Assembly: GCA_017436245.1 (NCBI GenBank)
Contig: JAFSDN010000043.1
Span: forward strand, 1 to 44,552
DNA length: 44,552 nt
Source: Clostridia bacterium
Lineage (GTDB): Bacteria > Bacillota > Clostridia > Monoglobales > Monoglobaceae
Direction of reading: 5' to 3'
Shown here: positions 17,259-25,497 of the stretch, piece by piece
Layout of the letters: every line of letters begins with the position of its first letter
Position numbering within the stretch: the stretch's first letter is position 1
Notes under the pieces: generated by a model
Seen by the model: the letters and a program-made list of their open reading frames with translations, nothing else
Told to the model about the DNA's origin: nothing
The model's database searches: none
Program-made: the position numbers and the translations under genes

Positions 17259-17467
17259 GCTTCATTTATAATGAATGTGCCGTGTGGGAAAACATTTTCA
17301 ATGTTTTCCTGAGTCAAAACCCTGTTTTGACAAGGAATCTGCGTGGCAAATTCCCGGCACTTCATTGCAACGAAGTCCTCGAAAATTATTTCTCGAAATA
17401 ATTTTCATGGCAGCAAAATGTTTGCTGCTGTGAAATAGCGTAATCACGCTATTTCGACTGAGGACGT
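17259..17467 (+). repeat. 208-bp string-of-hairpins repeat, copy 1
   Basis: Eight consecutive inverted repeats with 2-5-nt loops and almost no spacing: TTCATT/AATGAA, GGAAAACATT/AATGTTTTCC, GTCAAAAC/GTTTTGAC, GGAAT/ATTCC, ACTTCATTG/CAACGAAGT, GAAAATTATTTC/GAAATAATTTTC, CAGCAAA/TTTGCTG and GAAATAGCGT/ACGCTATTTC. The reverse complement of the whole unit recurs at 38330-38537. Differences between the copies fall mostly in loops. It is non-coding. Confidence 0.85.
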
Positions 17468-17470
17468 TAG

Positions 17471-17567
17471 TTGTAATCATTGTCGTGGAAACGGCAAAGT
17501 GCCGTTTTAAGCGGAACACGTTCCGCTACTTTCAAGCTATTGGCTTGAAAGCCACGCATGATTGCAA
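17471..17567. repeat. Multibranched stem-loop unit (three hairpins inside an outer stem)
   Basis: An imperfect outer stem (17471-17488, TTGTAATCATTGTCGTGG, with 17552-17567, CCACGCATGATTGCAA) encloses three perfect hairpins: AAACGGCA/TGCCGTTT (17489-17507), AGCGGAAC/GTTCCGCT (17510-17527) and CTTTCAAGC/GCTTGAAAG (17529-17551). A cloverleaf-like fold results. It is not a tRNA: no anticodon or T-loop motif fits. Confidence 0.65.
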
Positions 17568-17655
17568 TAGTGTCGGTCTTTGAAAACCATGGTTTTCAAA
17601 GGAGTTTGCGATGTATCGCAAACAAAAAAAGCAAATGCGTTTCACCGACTACTAT
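17568..17655. repeat. Second multibranched stem-loop unit
   Basis: Outer arms GTCGGT (17572-17577) and ACCGAC (17644-17649), with TAGT/ACTA extensions, enclose CTTTGAAAACC/GGTTTTCAAAG (17578-17601) and GTTTGCGAT/ATCGCAAAC (17604-17623). Confidence 0.6.
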
Positions 17656-17745
17656 TATTGTCATTATAGCCTATATTTGTTCATAAATTGATAAAAAAGC
17701 AGATAGTTTTTTTACAGACTGTTTACATGAGTGTTACAATTCACA

Positions 17746-17846
17746 TTATCCACATAGTTATCCACAGGTAAAATGTGGGCAGGACAAGGTTTTTGAGCGG
17801 ATTTTAACATTATTCAACAGTTTTTGTGAAGAGGAAATGTGGAAAA
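17746..17846. promoter_or_regulatory. Cluster of three DnaA boxes upstream of ruvX
   Basis: Two perfect TTATCCACA boxes on the plus strand (17746-17754 and 17758-17766, 12 bp apart) and TTTTCCACA on the minus strand (17838-17846), which fits TTWTNCACA. No dnaA or dnaN is nearby. Confidence 0.6.
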
Positions 17847-17906
17847 GATTTTTAGAACTATGAGACAAAATATTTTGCAGATGTCGCAAAACTCCAAAAA
17901 AAATAC

Positions 17907-17935
17907 TTGCGATTATGGCGTAATTGTGATAAAAT
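17907..17935 (+). promoter_or_regulatory. Promoter of the ruvX operon
   Basis: TTGCGA (17907-17912), 17-bp spacer ending TGTGA, TAAAAT (17930-17935); extended -10 TGA. Confidence 0.7.
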
Positions 17936-17968
17936 AAATCAATATGCAAAATTCGGGGTGATGCGGAA

Positions 17969-18379
17969 ATGATTCTTGGTGTTGATTTTGGCGACAGCCG
18001 GACGGGTTATGCTGTTTCGGATGCTTTGGGTTTTTCTGCCAATACCCATGAAACCTTTCATGAAAAAAACATGATGAAGGTTGCGGAACACACGGCGGAG
18101 CTTGTTAAGTCACTGGGAGCGGAGAAAATTGTGCTTGGCTTCCCAAAAAACATGAACGGGACTGTTGGCGACAGAGGAAAAAAAACAAAGGCCTTTTTGA
18201 AGATACTGAAATCCTTGGTGGATTGTCCCATTATTCTGTGGGATGAGAGGCTGACAACGGTTTCGGCACATAATCTTATGAATGAAACAAACGTCCGTGG
18301 AAAAAAAAGAAAGGATTCTGTTGACAAGATTGCGGCGGCATTTATTTTGCAGGCATATCTTGACAGCGGAGCAAAATAA
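17969..18379 (+). CDS. ruvX: RuvX/YqgF-type pre-16S rRNA nuclease
   Basis: RNase H-fold protein of 136 residues; the family is implicated in 5' maturation of 16S rRNA and was earlier called a putative Holliday junction resolvase. The first catalytic Asp is in LGVDFGDSRTGYA (residue 6), the middle motif is IVLGFPKNMNGTVGDR, then WDERLTT, and the last acidic motif is DSVDKIAAAFILQAYL. ATG 17969 follows GGGGTGATGCGG. In Bacillus the yrrK(ruvX)-yrzB order is conserved, and the same pair occurs here. Confidence 0.93.
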   Translation: MILGVDFGDSRTGYAVSDALGFSANTHETFHEKNMMKVAEHTAELVKSLGAEKIVLGFPKNMNGTVGDRGKKTKAFLKILKSLVDCPIILWDERLTTVSAHNLMNETNVRGKKRKDSVDKIAAAFILQAYLDSGAK

Positions 18380-18399
18380 ATAAAAAGGAGTTTTTGAAA

Positions 18400-18714
18400 A
18401 TGACAGAAAAATTTAACAATAACGAAAATATGGAAGCTGAAGACAATTTTTTGGTGGATTTGTTTGATGATGACGGCAACAAGCAGACCTTTGAACACCT
18501 TGACACCGTTCAGGTCAACGGCGAGGACTATGTGATTTGTATTCCTTACAAAGAGGAAGAAGATGACGAGGTTGATGAGGTTGTGATTCTGAAAATTGAC
18601 GGCGAGCAGGACGGCGAAAGTGTTCTTGTTCCCGAAGAAGACCTTGAAGTTCTTGACAAAGCATATGAAATCTTTAAGGAAAGAAATGCAGAGTTGTTTG
18701 ATTTTGAGGATTAA
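18400..18714 (+). CDS. DUF1292 (YrzB-like) acidic protein
   Basis: A 104-residue very acidic cytoplasmic protein of unknown function. The DUF1292 core is VDLFDDDGNKQTFEHLDTV, DYVICIPYKEEED and VVILKIDGEQDGE, with a helical C-terminal tail. AAAGGAG at 18384-18390 places the start at ATG 18400; a TTG 6 bases upstream is possible. Location directly after ruvX is conserved across Bacillota, which supports the identification. Confidence 0.88.
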   Translation: MTEKFNNNENMEAEDNFLVDLFDDDGNKQTFEHLDTVQVNGEDYVICIPYKEEEDDEVDEVVILKIDGEQDGESVLVPEEDLEVLDKAYEIFKERNAELFDFED

Positions 18715-18733
18715 TTGATATATTTTTTCAAAG

Positions 18734-20836
18734 GTGGTTTTTGACATAGTACTTATTATTGCAGAAAAGCCCAGCCTTGCCAGAAACATTATGGCGGGCA
18801 TCGGGAAGTTGAATCGTTATGACGGATATTTTGAGGGCGATGGCTACATCATTACCTGGGCATTCGGACACCTGTTTTCCCTTGCTGATGTGGAGACTTA
18901 TGATGCACCGGGGTCTGATAATAAGTACTGGTCAATGAACAATCTTCCCTGCTTTCCCGAAAAATTTGTTTTTGAGCTTAAAAAGGATGCAGACAAAAAG
19001 GTTGATTCGGGTGTTGAAAAGCAGTTTGGAATCATAAAAGCCTTGTGTAACCGTGCAGATGTTGACACAATTGTTAACGCAGGCGATGCTGACCGTGAGG
19101 GCGAGATTATTGTCCGAACCTGTATTGAAAAGGCTCTGGAGGGGCAAAAGGCGCTGAAACGCATATGGCTTCCTGACCAGACCCCTCAGACTGTTCGTGA
19201 GGCAATGCAGGCCTTGAAGGATGAAAGCGAATATGACAATCTTGCCAATGAGGGCTATGCCAGAACCTATATGGACTGGCTTTACGGCGTGAATCTGACA
19301 CGCTATGCAACACTCAGGGCAGGAACACTCCTTCGTGTGGGGAGGGTGATTGTTCCCATTGTCAAGGCGATTTATGACCGTGATATGGCTATACGAAATT
19401 TTGTTCCCGATATTTACTATGCACTTCAGAGTAAGGCGGAAACCAACGGAACAGAGGTTGAACTTGTCAGCAAGCAAAAATTTGATAAATCAAAGCTGAA
19501 CGAAGCAAAGGCATTGTGTGATAAATATAATGCTCAAAAGGCGGTTGTGACGGCAAAGAAAAAGAAAAAAGACAAACTTGCACCGGGGAAGCTGTATTCC
19601 TTGACCAAATTACAGAATTTTTTGGGAAAGAAATACAAAATGTCCATGGCTGAGAGCCTTGAAATTGTTCAGGGCTTGTACGAAAAGGGGTATGTTACAT
19701 ATCCCAGAACCAATTCGGAATATCTGGCAACGGCAGAGCAGGGCAAGATAAAAACCATAATCGAATCGGTGAAAAAAATGGGGTATCCCGTTGGATTCAG
19801 ATTCAGCAAGACAATTTTTGACGATTCAAAAATTGAATCTCATTCGGCGTTGACGCCCACATACAAAATTCCCGACAAAACAAAACTTTCGGAAAACGAA
19901 ATGAAGGTTTACAGTGCTATTATGCGCAGATTTGTTGCGGTTTTTTGCGCTGAGGAGTGTACTGTTGAAAAAACCGAGATTACAATTTCGGTGGGTGAGC
20001 TTGAAGATTTTACTCTCAAGGGCACCGTTATTGTGAATCCCGGCTGGACAAAGTATGACGATTACACCAAGAAGGATAAAATTCTTCCTCCCCTTGAAAA
20101 GGGTGATGAAGTGAACATAAATTTTGTTCCCGTTGAAAAGGAAACAAGTCCGCCAAAGCATTATACAATTGAAACTCTGAACAATTACCTGAAAAATCCC
20201 TTCAAGGAGGAAAAGGCAAATGCCTCGGAGCAGGAAATTGAAGAAGCGGAATATAAGGCTATGTTTGAAGGCCTTGAACTGGGAACAGAAGCCACTCGGA
20301 CGGGGATTATTGACAATGCCCGGAAAAGCCAGTACATACAGCTGAAAAAGGATACTTATACCATTCTTCCTGCAGGCGAAAATCTTATTGAATCGCTGTC
20401 GCGGATGAACATAATTATGGACAAGTTCAAAACCTCTCAGATGGGTGTTGAGCTGAAGGGTGTTTTCAAAGGAATAAAAACTATTGATGATGCAATCGGC
20501 TTTGTGAAGGGTGAAATTGCCAATGTCTTTGAGATAAACAAACAGAAGGGCGAGACCTTTGACGGGTTTGTGGGCGATGTTGTGGGAAAGTGCCCCCTTT
20601 GCGGAAATGAGGTTGCAAGAACAAAGTTCGGGTACGGATGCCGTGGCTACAAGGACGGCTGCAAGTTCTCAACCGGAAACGTGATTTGCGGAAGAGTAAT
20701 TTCAATTGACAGCATAAAACAGTTGCTTGAAAAGGGTACAACGCCCATTATTGCAGGGTTTGTATCGAAAAAAAGCGGAAAAGAATTTTCCGCACGGCTT
20801 GCCATTGAAGAAGGAAAAGTCGTTTTTAAATTTTGA
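18734..20836 (+). CDS. topB: DNA topoisomerase III (type IA)
   Basis: Relaxes and decatenates DNA by single-strand passage. About 696-700 residues. The Toprim domain has LIIAEKPSLAR and the acidic triad in GDADREGE (residues 118-124). The active-site Tyr lies in YVTYPRTNSEYL (about residue 310). Near the C-terminus a four-Cys finger (CPLCGNE...GYGCRGYKDGC) precedes a small repeat domain (ISIDSIKQLLEKG...). The start is odd: the normal family start MVLIIAEKPS would be at 18746, where the codon is ATA, 8 nt after a good AAAGGTGG site (18730-18737). The only legal upstream start is GTG 18734, inside that site. Probably in one operon with ruvX and nfnAB. Confidence 0.92.
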   Translation: MVFDIVLIIAEKPSLARNIMAGIGKLNRYDGYFEGDGYIITWAFGHLFSLADVETYDAPGSDNKYWSMNNLPCFPEKFVFELKKDADKKVDSGVEKQFGIIKALCNRADVDTIVNAGDADREGEIIVRTCIEKALEGQKALKRIWLPDQTPQTVREAMQALKDESEYDNLANEGYARTYMDWLYGVNLTRYATLRAGTLLRVGRVIVPIVKAIYDRDMAIRNFVPDIYYALQSKAETNGTEVELVSKQKFDKSKLNEAKALCDKYNAQKAVVTAKKKKKDKLAPGKLYSLTKLQNFLGKKYKMSMAESLEIVQGLYEKGYVTYPRTNSEYLATAEQGKIKTIIESVKKMGYPVGFRFSKTIFDDSKIESHSALTPTYKIPDKTKLSENEMKVYSAIMRRFVAVFCAEECTVEKTEITISVGELEDFTLKGTVIVNPGWTKYDDYTKKDKILPPLEKGDEVNINFVPVEKETSPPKHYTIETLNNYLKNPFKEEKANASEQEIEEAEYKAMFEGLELGTEATRTGIIDNARKSQYIQLKKDTYTILPAGENLIESLSRMNIIMDKFKTSQMGVELKGVFKGIKTIDDAIGFVKGEIANVFEINKQKGETFDGFVGDVVGKCPLCGNEVARTKFGYGCRGYKDGCKFSTGNVICGRVISIDSIKQLLEKGTTPIIAGFVSKKSGKEFSARLAIEEGKVVFKF

Positions 20837-20862
20837 TGATTTTGACAGAAGGGGTGACCTGA

Positions 20863-21705
20863 ATGTTTCTTATAAAAGAAAAAACAGAACTTAATCCCAC
20901 CGTTACAAAAATGGTGGTGGATGCACCGAGAGTTGCACGAAAGGCTCAGGCAGGACAGTTTATTATCCTGCGTGTTGATGAGGAAGGGGAGAGAATCCCG
21001 CTGACCATTGCTGATTATGACCGTGGCTTGGGGACAATCACAATTATTTTTCAGGTTGTTGGTGCAACCACAATGAAGCTGAACCAACTGAACAAAGGCG
21101 ACTTTATTCAGGATTTTGTTGGCCCCTTGGGTAAAGCTTCGGAGGTTGAGGGCTTCAAAAAGGTTGCGGTAATTGGAGGCGGCGTTGGCTGTGCAATTGC
21201 ATACCCAACGGCAAAGGCGCTCAAGGAAAATGGTGCAGAGGTTCACTCTGTTGTGGGCTTCCGGAATCAGGATCTTGTTATTCTCAAGGAGGAGTTTGAA
21301 GAGGTTTCGGATAAGTTTGTTCTTATGTCCGATGACGGCTCCTGCGGCGAGAAGGGTCTTGTTACTGATGCGCTTCGCAAGTTGGTTGAAGGCGGCGAAA
21401 AATATGATATGGTCATTGCAATCGGGCCACTGATTATGATGAAGTTTGTTTGCCTGCTCACAAAAGAGCTTGGAATAAAAACCGTTGTGAGCATGAATCC
21501 CATTATGATTGACGGAACGGGTATGTGCGGCGGTTGCCGTCTGACTGTTGGTGGCGAAATGAAGTTTGCCTGTGTTGACGGTCCCGATTTTGACGGACAT
21601 CAGGTGGACTTTGATGAGGTAATAAGACGAAGCTCCATGTACCGTGAAACCGAAAGCAAGCACCGTGAGGAAACCTGTAATCTTTTTAAGGAGGCGCAAA
21701 AATAA
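20863..21705 (+). CDS. nfnA: NfnA, small subunit of NADH-dependent ferredoxin:NADP+ oxidoreductase
   Basis: Part of the electron-bifurcating complex that couples NADH, ferredoxin and NADP(H). The 280-residue protein has a ferredoxin-reductase FAD domain (RIPLTIADYD), an NAD domain (VAVIGGGVGCAIAYP) and a C-terminal [2Fe-2S] site: Asp217, Cys222, Cys225 and Cys237 (DGTGMCGGCR ... FACVDGP). One Asp plus three Cys is the arrangement known for NfnA. ATG 20863 follows AAGGGG. The stop overlaps nfnB by one base. PyrK and sulfide dehydrogenase B are relatives, but the partner gene decides for Nfn. Confidence 0.92.
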   Translation: MFLIKEKTELNPTVTKMVVDAPRVARKAQAGQFIILRVDEEGERIPLTIADYDRGLGTITIIFQVVGATTMKLNQLNKGDFIQDFVGPLGKASEVEGFKKVAVIGGGVGCAIAYPTAKALKENGAEVHSVVGFRNQDLVILKEEFEEVSDKFVLMSDDGSCGEKGLVTDALRKLVEGGEKYDMVIAIGPLIMMKFVCLLTKELGIKTVVSMNPIMIDGTGMCGGCRLTVGGEMKFACVDGPDFDGHQVDFDEVIRRSSMYRETESKHREETCNLFKEAQK

Positions 21706-23093
21706 TGGCTAATATGTCACCGAAGAAAAATGAGATGCCTGTTCAGGCGCCTGAAATCAGATGCAGAAATTTTGATGAGGTTGCCCTTGGGTATAGTGAA
21801 GAAACTGCAATTGACGAGGCAAAGCGATGCTTGAACTGCAAAAATATGCCTTGTGTTGAGGGCTGTCCCGTGAAGATTCATATCCCTGAATTTATTGCAA
21901 AGGTTGCACAGGGTGATTTTCAGGGGGCTTATGATGTGATTTACAAATCAAGCTCCCTTCCTGCGGTGTGTGGCCGTGTTTGTCCTCAGGAAAGACAGTG
22001 TGAATCCAAGTGTGTCAGAGGTATCAAGGGCGAACCTGTTGGAATTGGCAGACTTGAACGTTTTGTTGCTGACTGGTATATGAAAAACGGCAAAGCAAAG
22101 GCAAATGATGTTGTGAAAAACGGCAAAAGGATTGCTGTTGTGGGTTCGGGTCCGTCGGGGCTTACCTGTGCAGGCGACCTTGCGAAAAAGGGCTATGATG
22201 TAACTGTTTTTGAAGCACTTCATATTGCGGGAGGAGTTCTGGTTTACGGCATTCCCGAATTCAGACTTCCCAAGGATATTGTAAAGCGTGAAATCGAAAA
22301 TCTGAAGGCTCTTGGGGTTGAAATTGTGACAAATGCGGTAATCGGCAAAACCGAAACCGTTGATGAGCTTCTTGAAGACGGTTTTGAAGCCGTGTTCATC
22401 GGTTCGGGAGCAGGTCTTCCAAGGTTTATGAACATTCCCGGTGAAAATCTCAACGGTGTGTATTCTGCAAATGAATTTCTCACAAGAACAAATCTCATGA
22501 AGGCATACAAAGAGAATTCTGCAACACCCATAATTCATGCAAAGCGTGTGGCTGTTGTGGGCGGCGGAAATGTTGCAATGGATGCGGCAAGATGTGCAAT
22601 GCGTCTTGGTGCAGAGGAGGTTTATATCGTATACCGCCGTTCAATGGAGGAGCTTCCTGCACGTCGTGAAGAGGTTGAACACGCCCAGGAAGAGGGAATT
22701 ATCTTCAAGACTCTTAACAATCCTGTTGAGATTTTGGGTGACGAAAATAACTTTGTCAGGGGAATCAGATGTATAAAAATGGAGCTTGGAGAGCCGGACG
22801 AATCGGGCAGACGAAGCCCTGTTGAAGTTCCAAATTCTGAATATGATTTGGAGGTTGATGCGGTTATAATGTCAATCGGTACATCCCCAAATCCTCTTAT
22901 CCGTAACACAACGGTTGGATTGGATACTGACCGCAGAGGTTGCATAATCACAAAGAACGAGGGCGGCCTCACCACAAAGACGGGCGTTTATGCCGGCGGT
23001 GATGCGGTTACGGGCGCGGCAACGGTTATTCTTGCAATGGGTGCAGGAAAATCCGCCGCAGAAGCTATTGATGAATATGTAAAGAGTAAGTAA
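21705..23093 (+). CDS. nfnB: NfnB, large subunit of NADH-dependent ferredoxin:NADP+ oxidoreductase
   Basis: The 462-residue GltD-like flavoprotein binds NADPH and bifurcating FAD and passes electrons to ferredoxin through two [4Fe-4S] clusters. The cluster cysteines are in CLNCKNMPCVEGCPVKIHIP and CGRVCPQERQCESKC. The FAD motif is AVVGSGPSGLTCAGDL and the NADPH motif AVVGGGNVAMDAARCAM, with GGDAVTGAATVI near the end. Without nfnA it would be called the glutamate synthase small subunit; translational coupling to nfnA (TAATG) and the absence of gltB argue for Nfn. Confidence 0.92.
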   Translation: MANMSPKKNEMPVQAPEIRCRNFDEVALGYSEETAIDEAKRCLNCKNMPCVEGCPVKIHIPEFIAKVAQGDFQGAYDVIYKSSSLPAVCGRVCPQERQCESKCVRGIKGEPVGIGRLERFVADWYMKNGKAKANDVVKNGKRIAVVGSGPSGLTCAGDLAKKGYDVTVFEALHIAGGVLVYGIPEFRLPKDIVKREIENLKALGVEIVTNAVIGKTETVDELLEDGFEAVFIGSGAGLPRFMNIPGENLNGVYSANEFLTRTNLMKAYKENSATPIIHAKRVAVVGGGNVAMDAARCAMRLGAEEVYIVYRRSMEELPARREEVEHAQEEGIIFKTLNNPVEILGDENNFVRGIRCIKMELGEPDESGRRSPVEVPNSEYDLEVDAVIMSIGTSPNPLIRNTTVGLDTDRRGCIITKNEGGLTTKTGVYAGGDAVTGAATVILAMGAGKSAAEAIDEYVKSK

Positions 23094-23100
23094 TTAATAA

Positions 23101-23142
23101 GGGAATCTGAATCAATAAGAAATTCAGATTCCCTGTTTTGTT
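23101..23142 (+). terminator. Terminator after nfnB
   Basis: GGGAATCTGAAT (23101-23112) pairs with ATTCAGATTCCC (23122-23133), followed by TGTTTTGTTG. It is close to the end of the convergent gene and may serve both. Confidence 0.85.
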
Positions 23143-23149
23143 GTCCGTA

Positions 23150-24406
23150 TTAATTACTGTAAATAACGGACGGATGTTCAAGATTGCCTGTATTGTTTTG
23201 GAATATGCAGTCGGTGAATGTTATTTTGCTTGTTTCATCGTTTGTTATTTCATGAAAGCTGTTGTTTATAAACTTTGAATTGTTCCAGTTAATTTTGGAT
23301 TTAGTGAAAAATGAATCAGATGTCACAATGAGTCCCTGACGCCGTCCGTTTTCTGAAAGCTTATTGTCACGGACAATACAGTTTGTGAAATCAACATCAG
23401 AATCGGATATTAAACAAACGCCGCAAAAATATATTCCGTCATAGAATTCAGTATCGGAAACTTTAACGTTTGATGACAGTTGAAACAACACGCCTGCATA
23501 GCTGCAGTCATAAATGTCGCAATGGTCAATGATGAGCTCGTCAACATTATATGCAGACACACCGATTGCACCGCAGCCGTAAAGATTACAGTTGACAATA
23601 TTTATAAGCTTGCAGTTTGAAAAGCTGGTGACACATCCATCACACAGATATTCTTCATTGGGTTCGGTATGACCTACTGTGAGCCCGTCCAATGTTATTT
23701 TTCCGCAATTTTCAAAGCTCAAAACATCTGCATATATATCATTTATTGCAATTTCCGCTTTGCCCTCGATGGTCATATTAATGACATTTTTAATCACATA
23801 TCCCTCTGAGTATTCGCTCTTTTCGATATATGGATTGTCTGGTTTACGGGCGTCTGATATATTATAGTAGTCTGAGGTGAGAATGATGTGTTTATTGCTT
23901 CCGATGTTACTTAGTAATTCATCAACGGTTCCGACCTTTACGGTGGTTTGTTCGGTTTCCTTGCTGAAGTCAATAAAGCTCTTGCTGTAAATATTTACGG
24001 TGCTTGTTGCATCATCCCATTCAACACGACATTCAAAAGCCTCGGAAATTGCCCTCAGCGGTACAAGTGTTCTGTTGTTGTGCAGCATGGCAGGAACGTC
24101 AAGGGGAATGGGGGTCAAAAAGGTATCCAGCATATGCGGTATTCCGATTGTAATTGAAACACCGTACATTTTGCTGTAATCATAGGCAATTGCTGTATTT
24201 GTGCTTTCGTCCCATGTGACTTCAGCACCTAATTTTTCGAAAATTGCCCGCATGGGAACCATTGTGCGGTCGTTTACAACTATCGGTTCAACATCAAACT
24301 GTATTTGCTCATTGTCAAGAAAAACAGAAACAGCTTCATCTGCGCATATCGGACAAATTTGCAAAAGTGAAAGAACAATAAGAATAAGAGTAACTATTTT
24401 TTTCAT
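23150..24406 (-). CDS. Secreted protein: copper amine oxidase-like N domain plus beta-helix
   Basis: A 418-residue exported protein. Signal peptide MKKIVTLILIVLSLLQICPICA, then a CuAO_N1-type domain made of two related halves (VVNDRTMVPMRAIFEKLGAEVTWDE and LHNNRTLVPLRAISEAFECRVEWDD). These are cell-surface modules in Clostridia and carry no oxidase activity. From about residue 150 a parallel beta-helix of pectate-lyase type is suggested by repeated short strands with N/D/C ladders (VNCNLYGCGAIGVS, IDHCDIYDCSYAGV, FTNCIVRDNKL). Catalytic residues are not evident. ATG 24406 has GGAGG 5-6 nt upstream. Substrate unknown; polysaccharide binding is plausible. Confidence 0.8.
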   Translation of the reverse strand: MKKIVTLILIVLSLLQICPICADEAVSVFLDNEQIQFDVEPIVVNDRTMVPMRAIFEKLGAEVTWDESTNTAIAYDYSKMYGVSITIGIPHMLDTFLTPIPLDVPAMLHNNRTLVPLRAISEAFECRVEWDDATSTVNIYSKSFIDFSKETEQTTVKVGTVDELLSNIGSNKHIILTSDYYNISDARKPDNPYIEKSEYSEGYVIKNVINMTIEGKAEIAINDIYADVLSFENCGKITLDGLTVGHTEPNEEYLCDGCVTSFSNCKLINIVNCNLYGCGAIGVSAYNVDELIIDHCDIYDCSYAGVLFQLSSNVKVSDTEFYDGIYFCGVCLISDSDVDFTNCIVRDNKLSENGRRQGLIVTSDSFFTKSKINWNNSKFINNSFHEITNDETSKITFTDCIFQNNTGNLEHPSVIYSN

Positions 24407-24455
24407 TTTTACCTCCATGATTATAAAGTGATAGATTTTATTATAGAACACGTGT

Positions 24456-25352
24456 TTATTCGGATACCGAGCGGATATATTCGCTTGGGGTCATTTTTGC
24501 GACTTTCTTGAAAACCCGTGAAAAATAATGAGGGTTGTTGAAGCAAAGCATTCCCGAAATCTCGGCAATGGTGTATGTGTTTTCACGCATGAGCTTTTTG
24601 GCTTCCTTAATTTTCATATTTGTATAGTATTCAATTATTGTACAGCTGCAGTTTTTGTTGAATATTTTTGAAATGTAGGTTTTGCTGTAATTCAGGCTGC
24701 GGCAAATCTCGTCAACGGTGATTCTGCCGTATATGTTCTCCTGCATGAGAGTTATGATGGAATTGACAAGGTGGTTGTCCATGCTCTCTTTGTCGGGGAA
24801 AATCTGCGGAGTTTCGGCATTCTTTTCCTGGTTGCGAATCAGCATAATGAGCAATTGTTCAAGGGTTGTCCGTATCATCTGCTGACCCCCGAAGGGTGAG
24901 GTGGGGCAGAGCTTTAACTCTCTGAGCTCCGGATTGTTGAAGGGAAGCTCAAAGGTTTGTCTGCCTTCGTCAATGAGCCGTTTGATGAAATGCCTCAGAT
25001 TGGAGGAGAGCTCAGTTTTTTTCTCACGAAACCACATCATGTTTTTTGAGGTGGTTACAAAGGAAATTACAAAAACATTCGAGGGCGTTTTTCTGTCCGA
25101 GGAGATGGAGTGGAATTCGTTTGGTTTGTGGAAGATAAGTTCCCCTTGCTTTAAGATATGGCTGTGTTTGCCTGCGGTAATCAAAACGTTTCCGCTGTCC
25201 ACATAAACCATTTCCCAAAAGTTGTGACGTTCTCCCGGAAAGTGAAAGTTTTTGTCAAACTCAAAATAGTGCATGGTGACAATCTTGCTTATATTAATGG
25301 TGTTTGTGAGCTTGTGCTTTATGTATATGGGTCGTGTTGAACCGGTTTTCAT
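24456..25352 (-). CDS. AraC family regulator of the neighbouring sugar genes
   Basis: A 298-residue regulator with an N-terminal cupin sensor (HFPGERHNFWEMVYVDSG, LKQGELIFHKPNEFHS) and a C-terminal AraC DNA-binding domain (ITVDEICRSLNYSKTYISKIFNK and IAEISGMLCFNNPHYFSRVFKKVAKMTPSEY). ATG 25352 follows CGGAG by 9-10 nt; the frame is open further upstream but lacks a site. It diverges from the sugar isomerase and oxidoreductase genes with about 145 bases between, so it probably controls them. The ligand is unknown. Confidence 0.87.
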   Translation of the reverse strand: MKTGSTRPIYIKHKLTNTINISKIVTMHYFEFDKNFHFPGERHNFWEMVYVDSGNVLITAGKHSHILKQGELIFHKPNEFHSISSDRKTPSNVFVISFVTTSKNMMWFREKKTELSSNLRHFIKRLIDEGRQTFELPFNNPELRELKLCPTSPFGGQQMIRTTLEQLLIMLIRNQEKNAETPQIFPDKESMDNHLVNSIITLMQENIYGRITVDEICRSLNYSKTYISKIFNKNCSCTIIEYYTNMKIKEAKKLMRENTYTIAEISGMLCFNNPHYFSRVFKKVAKMTPSEYIRSVSE

Positions 25353-25406
25353 AATTATACTCCGTTTAAAATATGGTTTACAAAAATGTACAATTAGGAT
25401 AAAAGA

Positions 25407-25435
25407 TTGCATTTACTTTTTTGTTTGGATATTAT
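25407..25435 (+). promoter_or_regulatory. Promoter of the sugar isomerase/oxidoreductase operon
   Basis: TTGCAT (25407-25412), 17-bp spacer, TATTAT (25430-25435). It lies in the divergent region shared with the AraC gene. Confidence 0.6.
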
Positions 25436-25497
25436 AACATAAAAAGTAAGTAGTGGCAATAGGTTTTGCCAAAATAAATCCAAGAGGAGGCTATTTT

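Noticed and set aside
17259..17467. Rho-independent terminators in the hairpin strings
   Set aside because: Stems are strong but are not followed by T runs; they do not look like ordinary terminators.
17471..17567. tRNA gene
   Set aside because: The fold looks like a cloverleaf, but arm lengths, T-loop and anticodon stem do not fit any tRNA.
17193..17968. Replication origin (oriC)
   Set aside because: DnaA boxes are present, but dnaA, dnaN, recF, gyrB and rpmH are absent and gene directions do not switch consistently. Kept only as a DnaA-box cluster.
20647..21699. 350-residue open frame on the minus strand across topB and nfnA
   Set aside because: It lies antisense to two well-supported genes, has no ribosome binding site and a low-complexity shadow-like composition.
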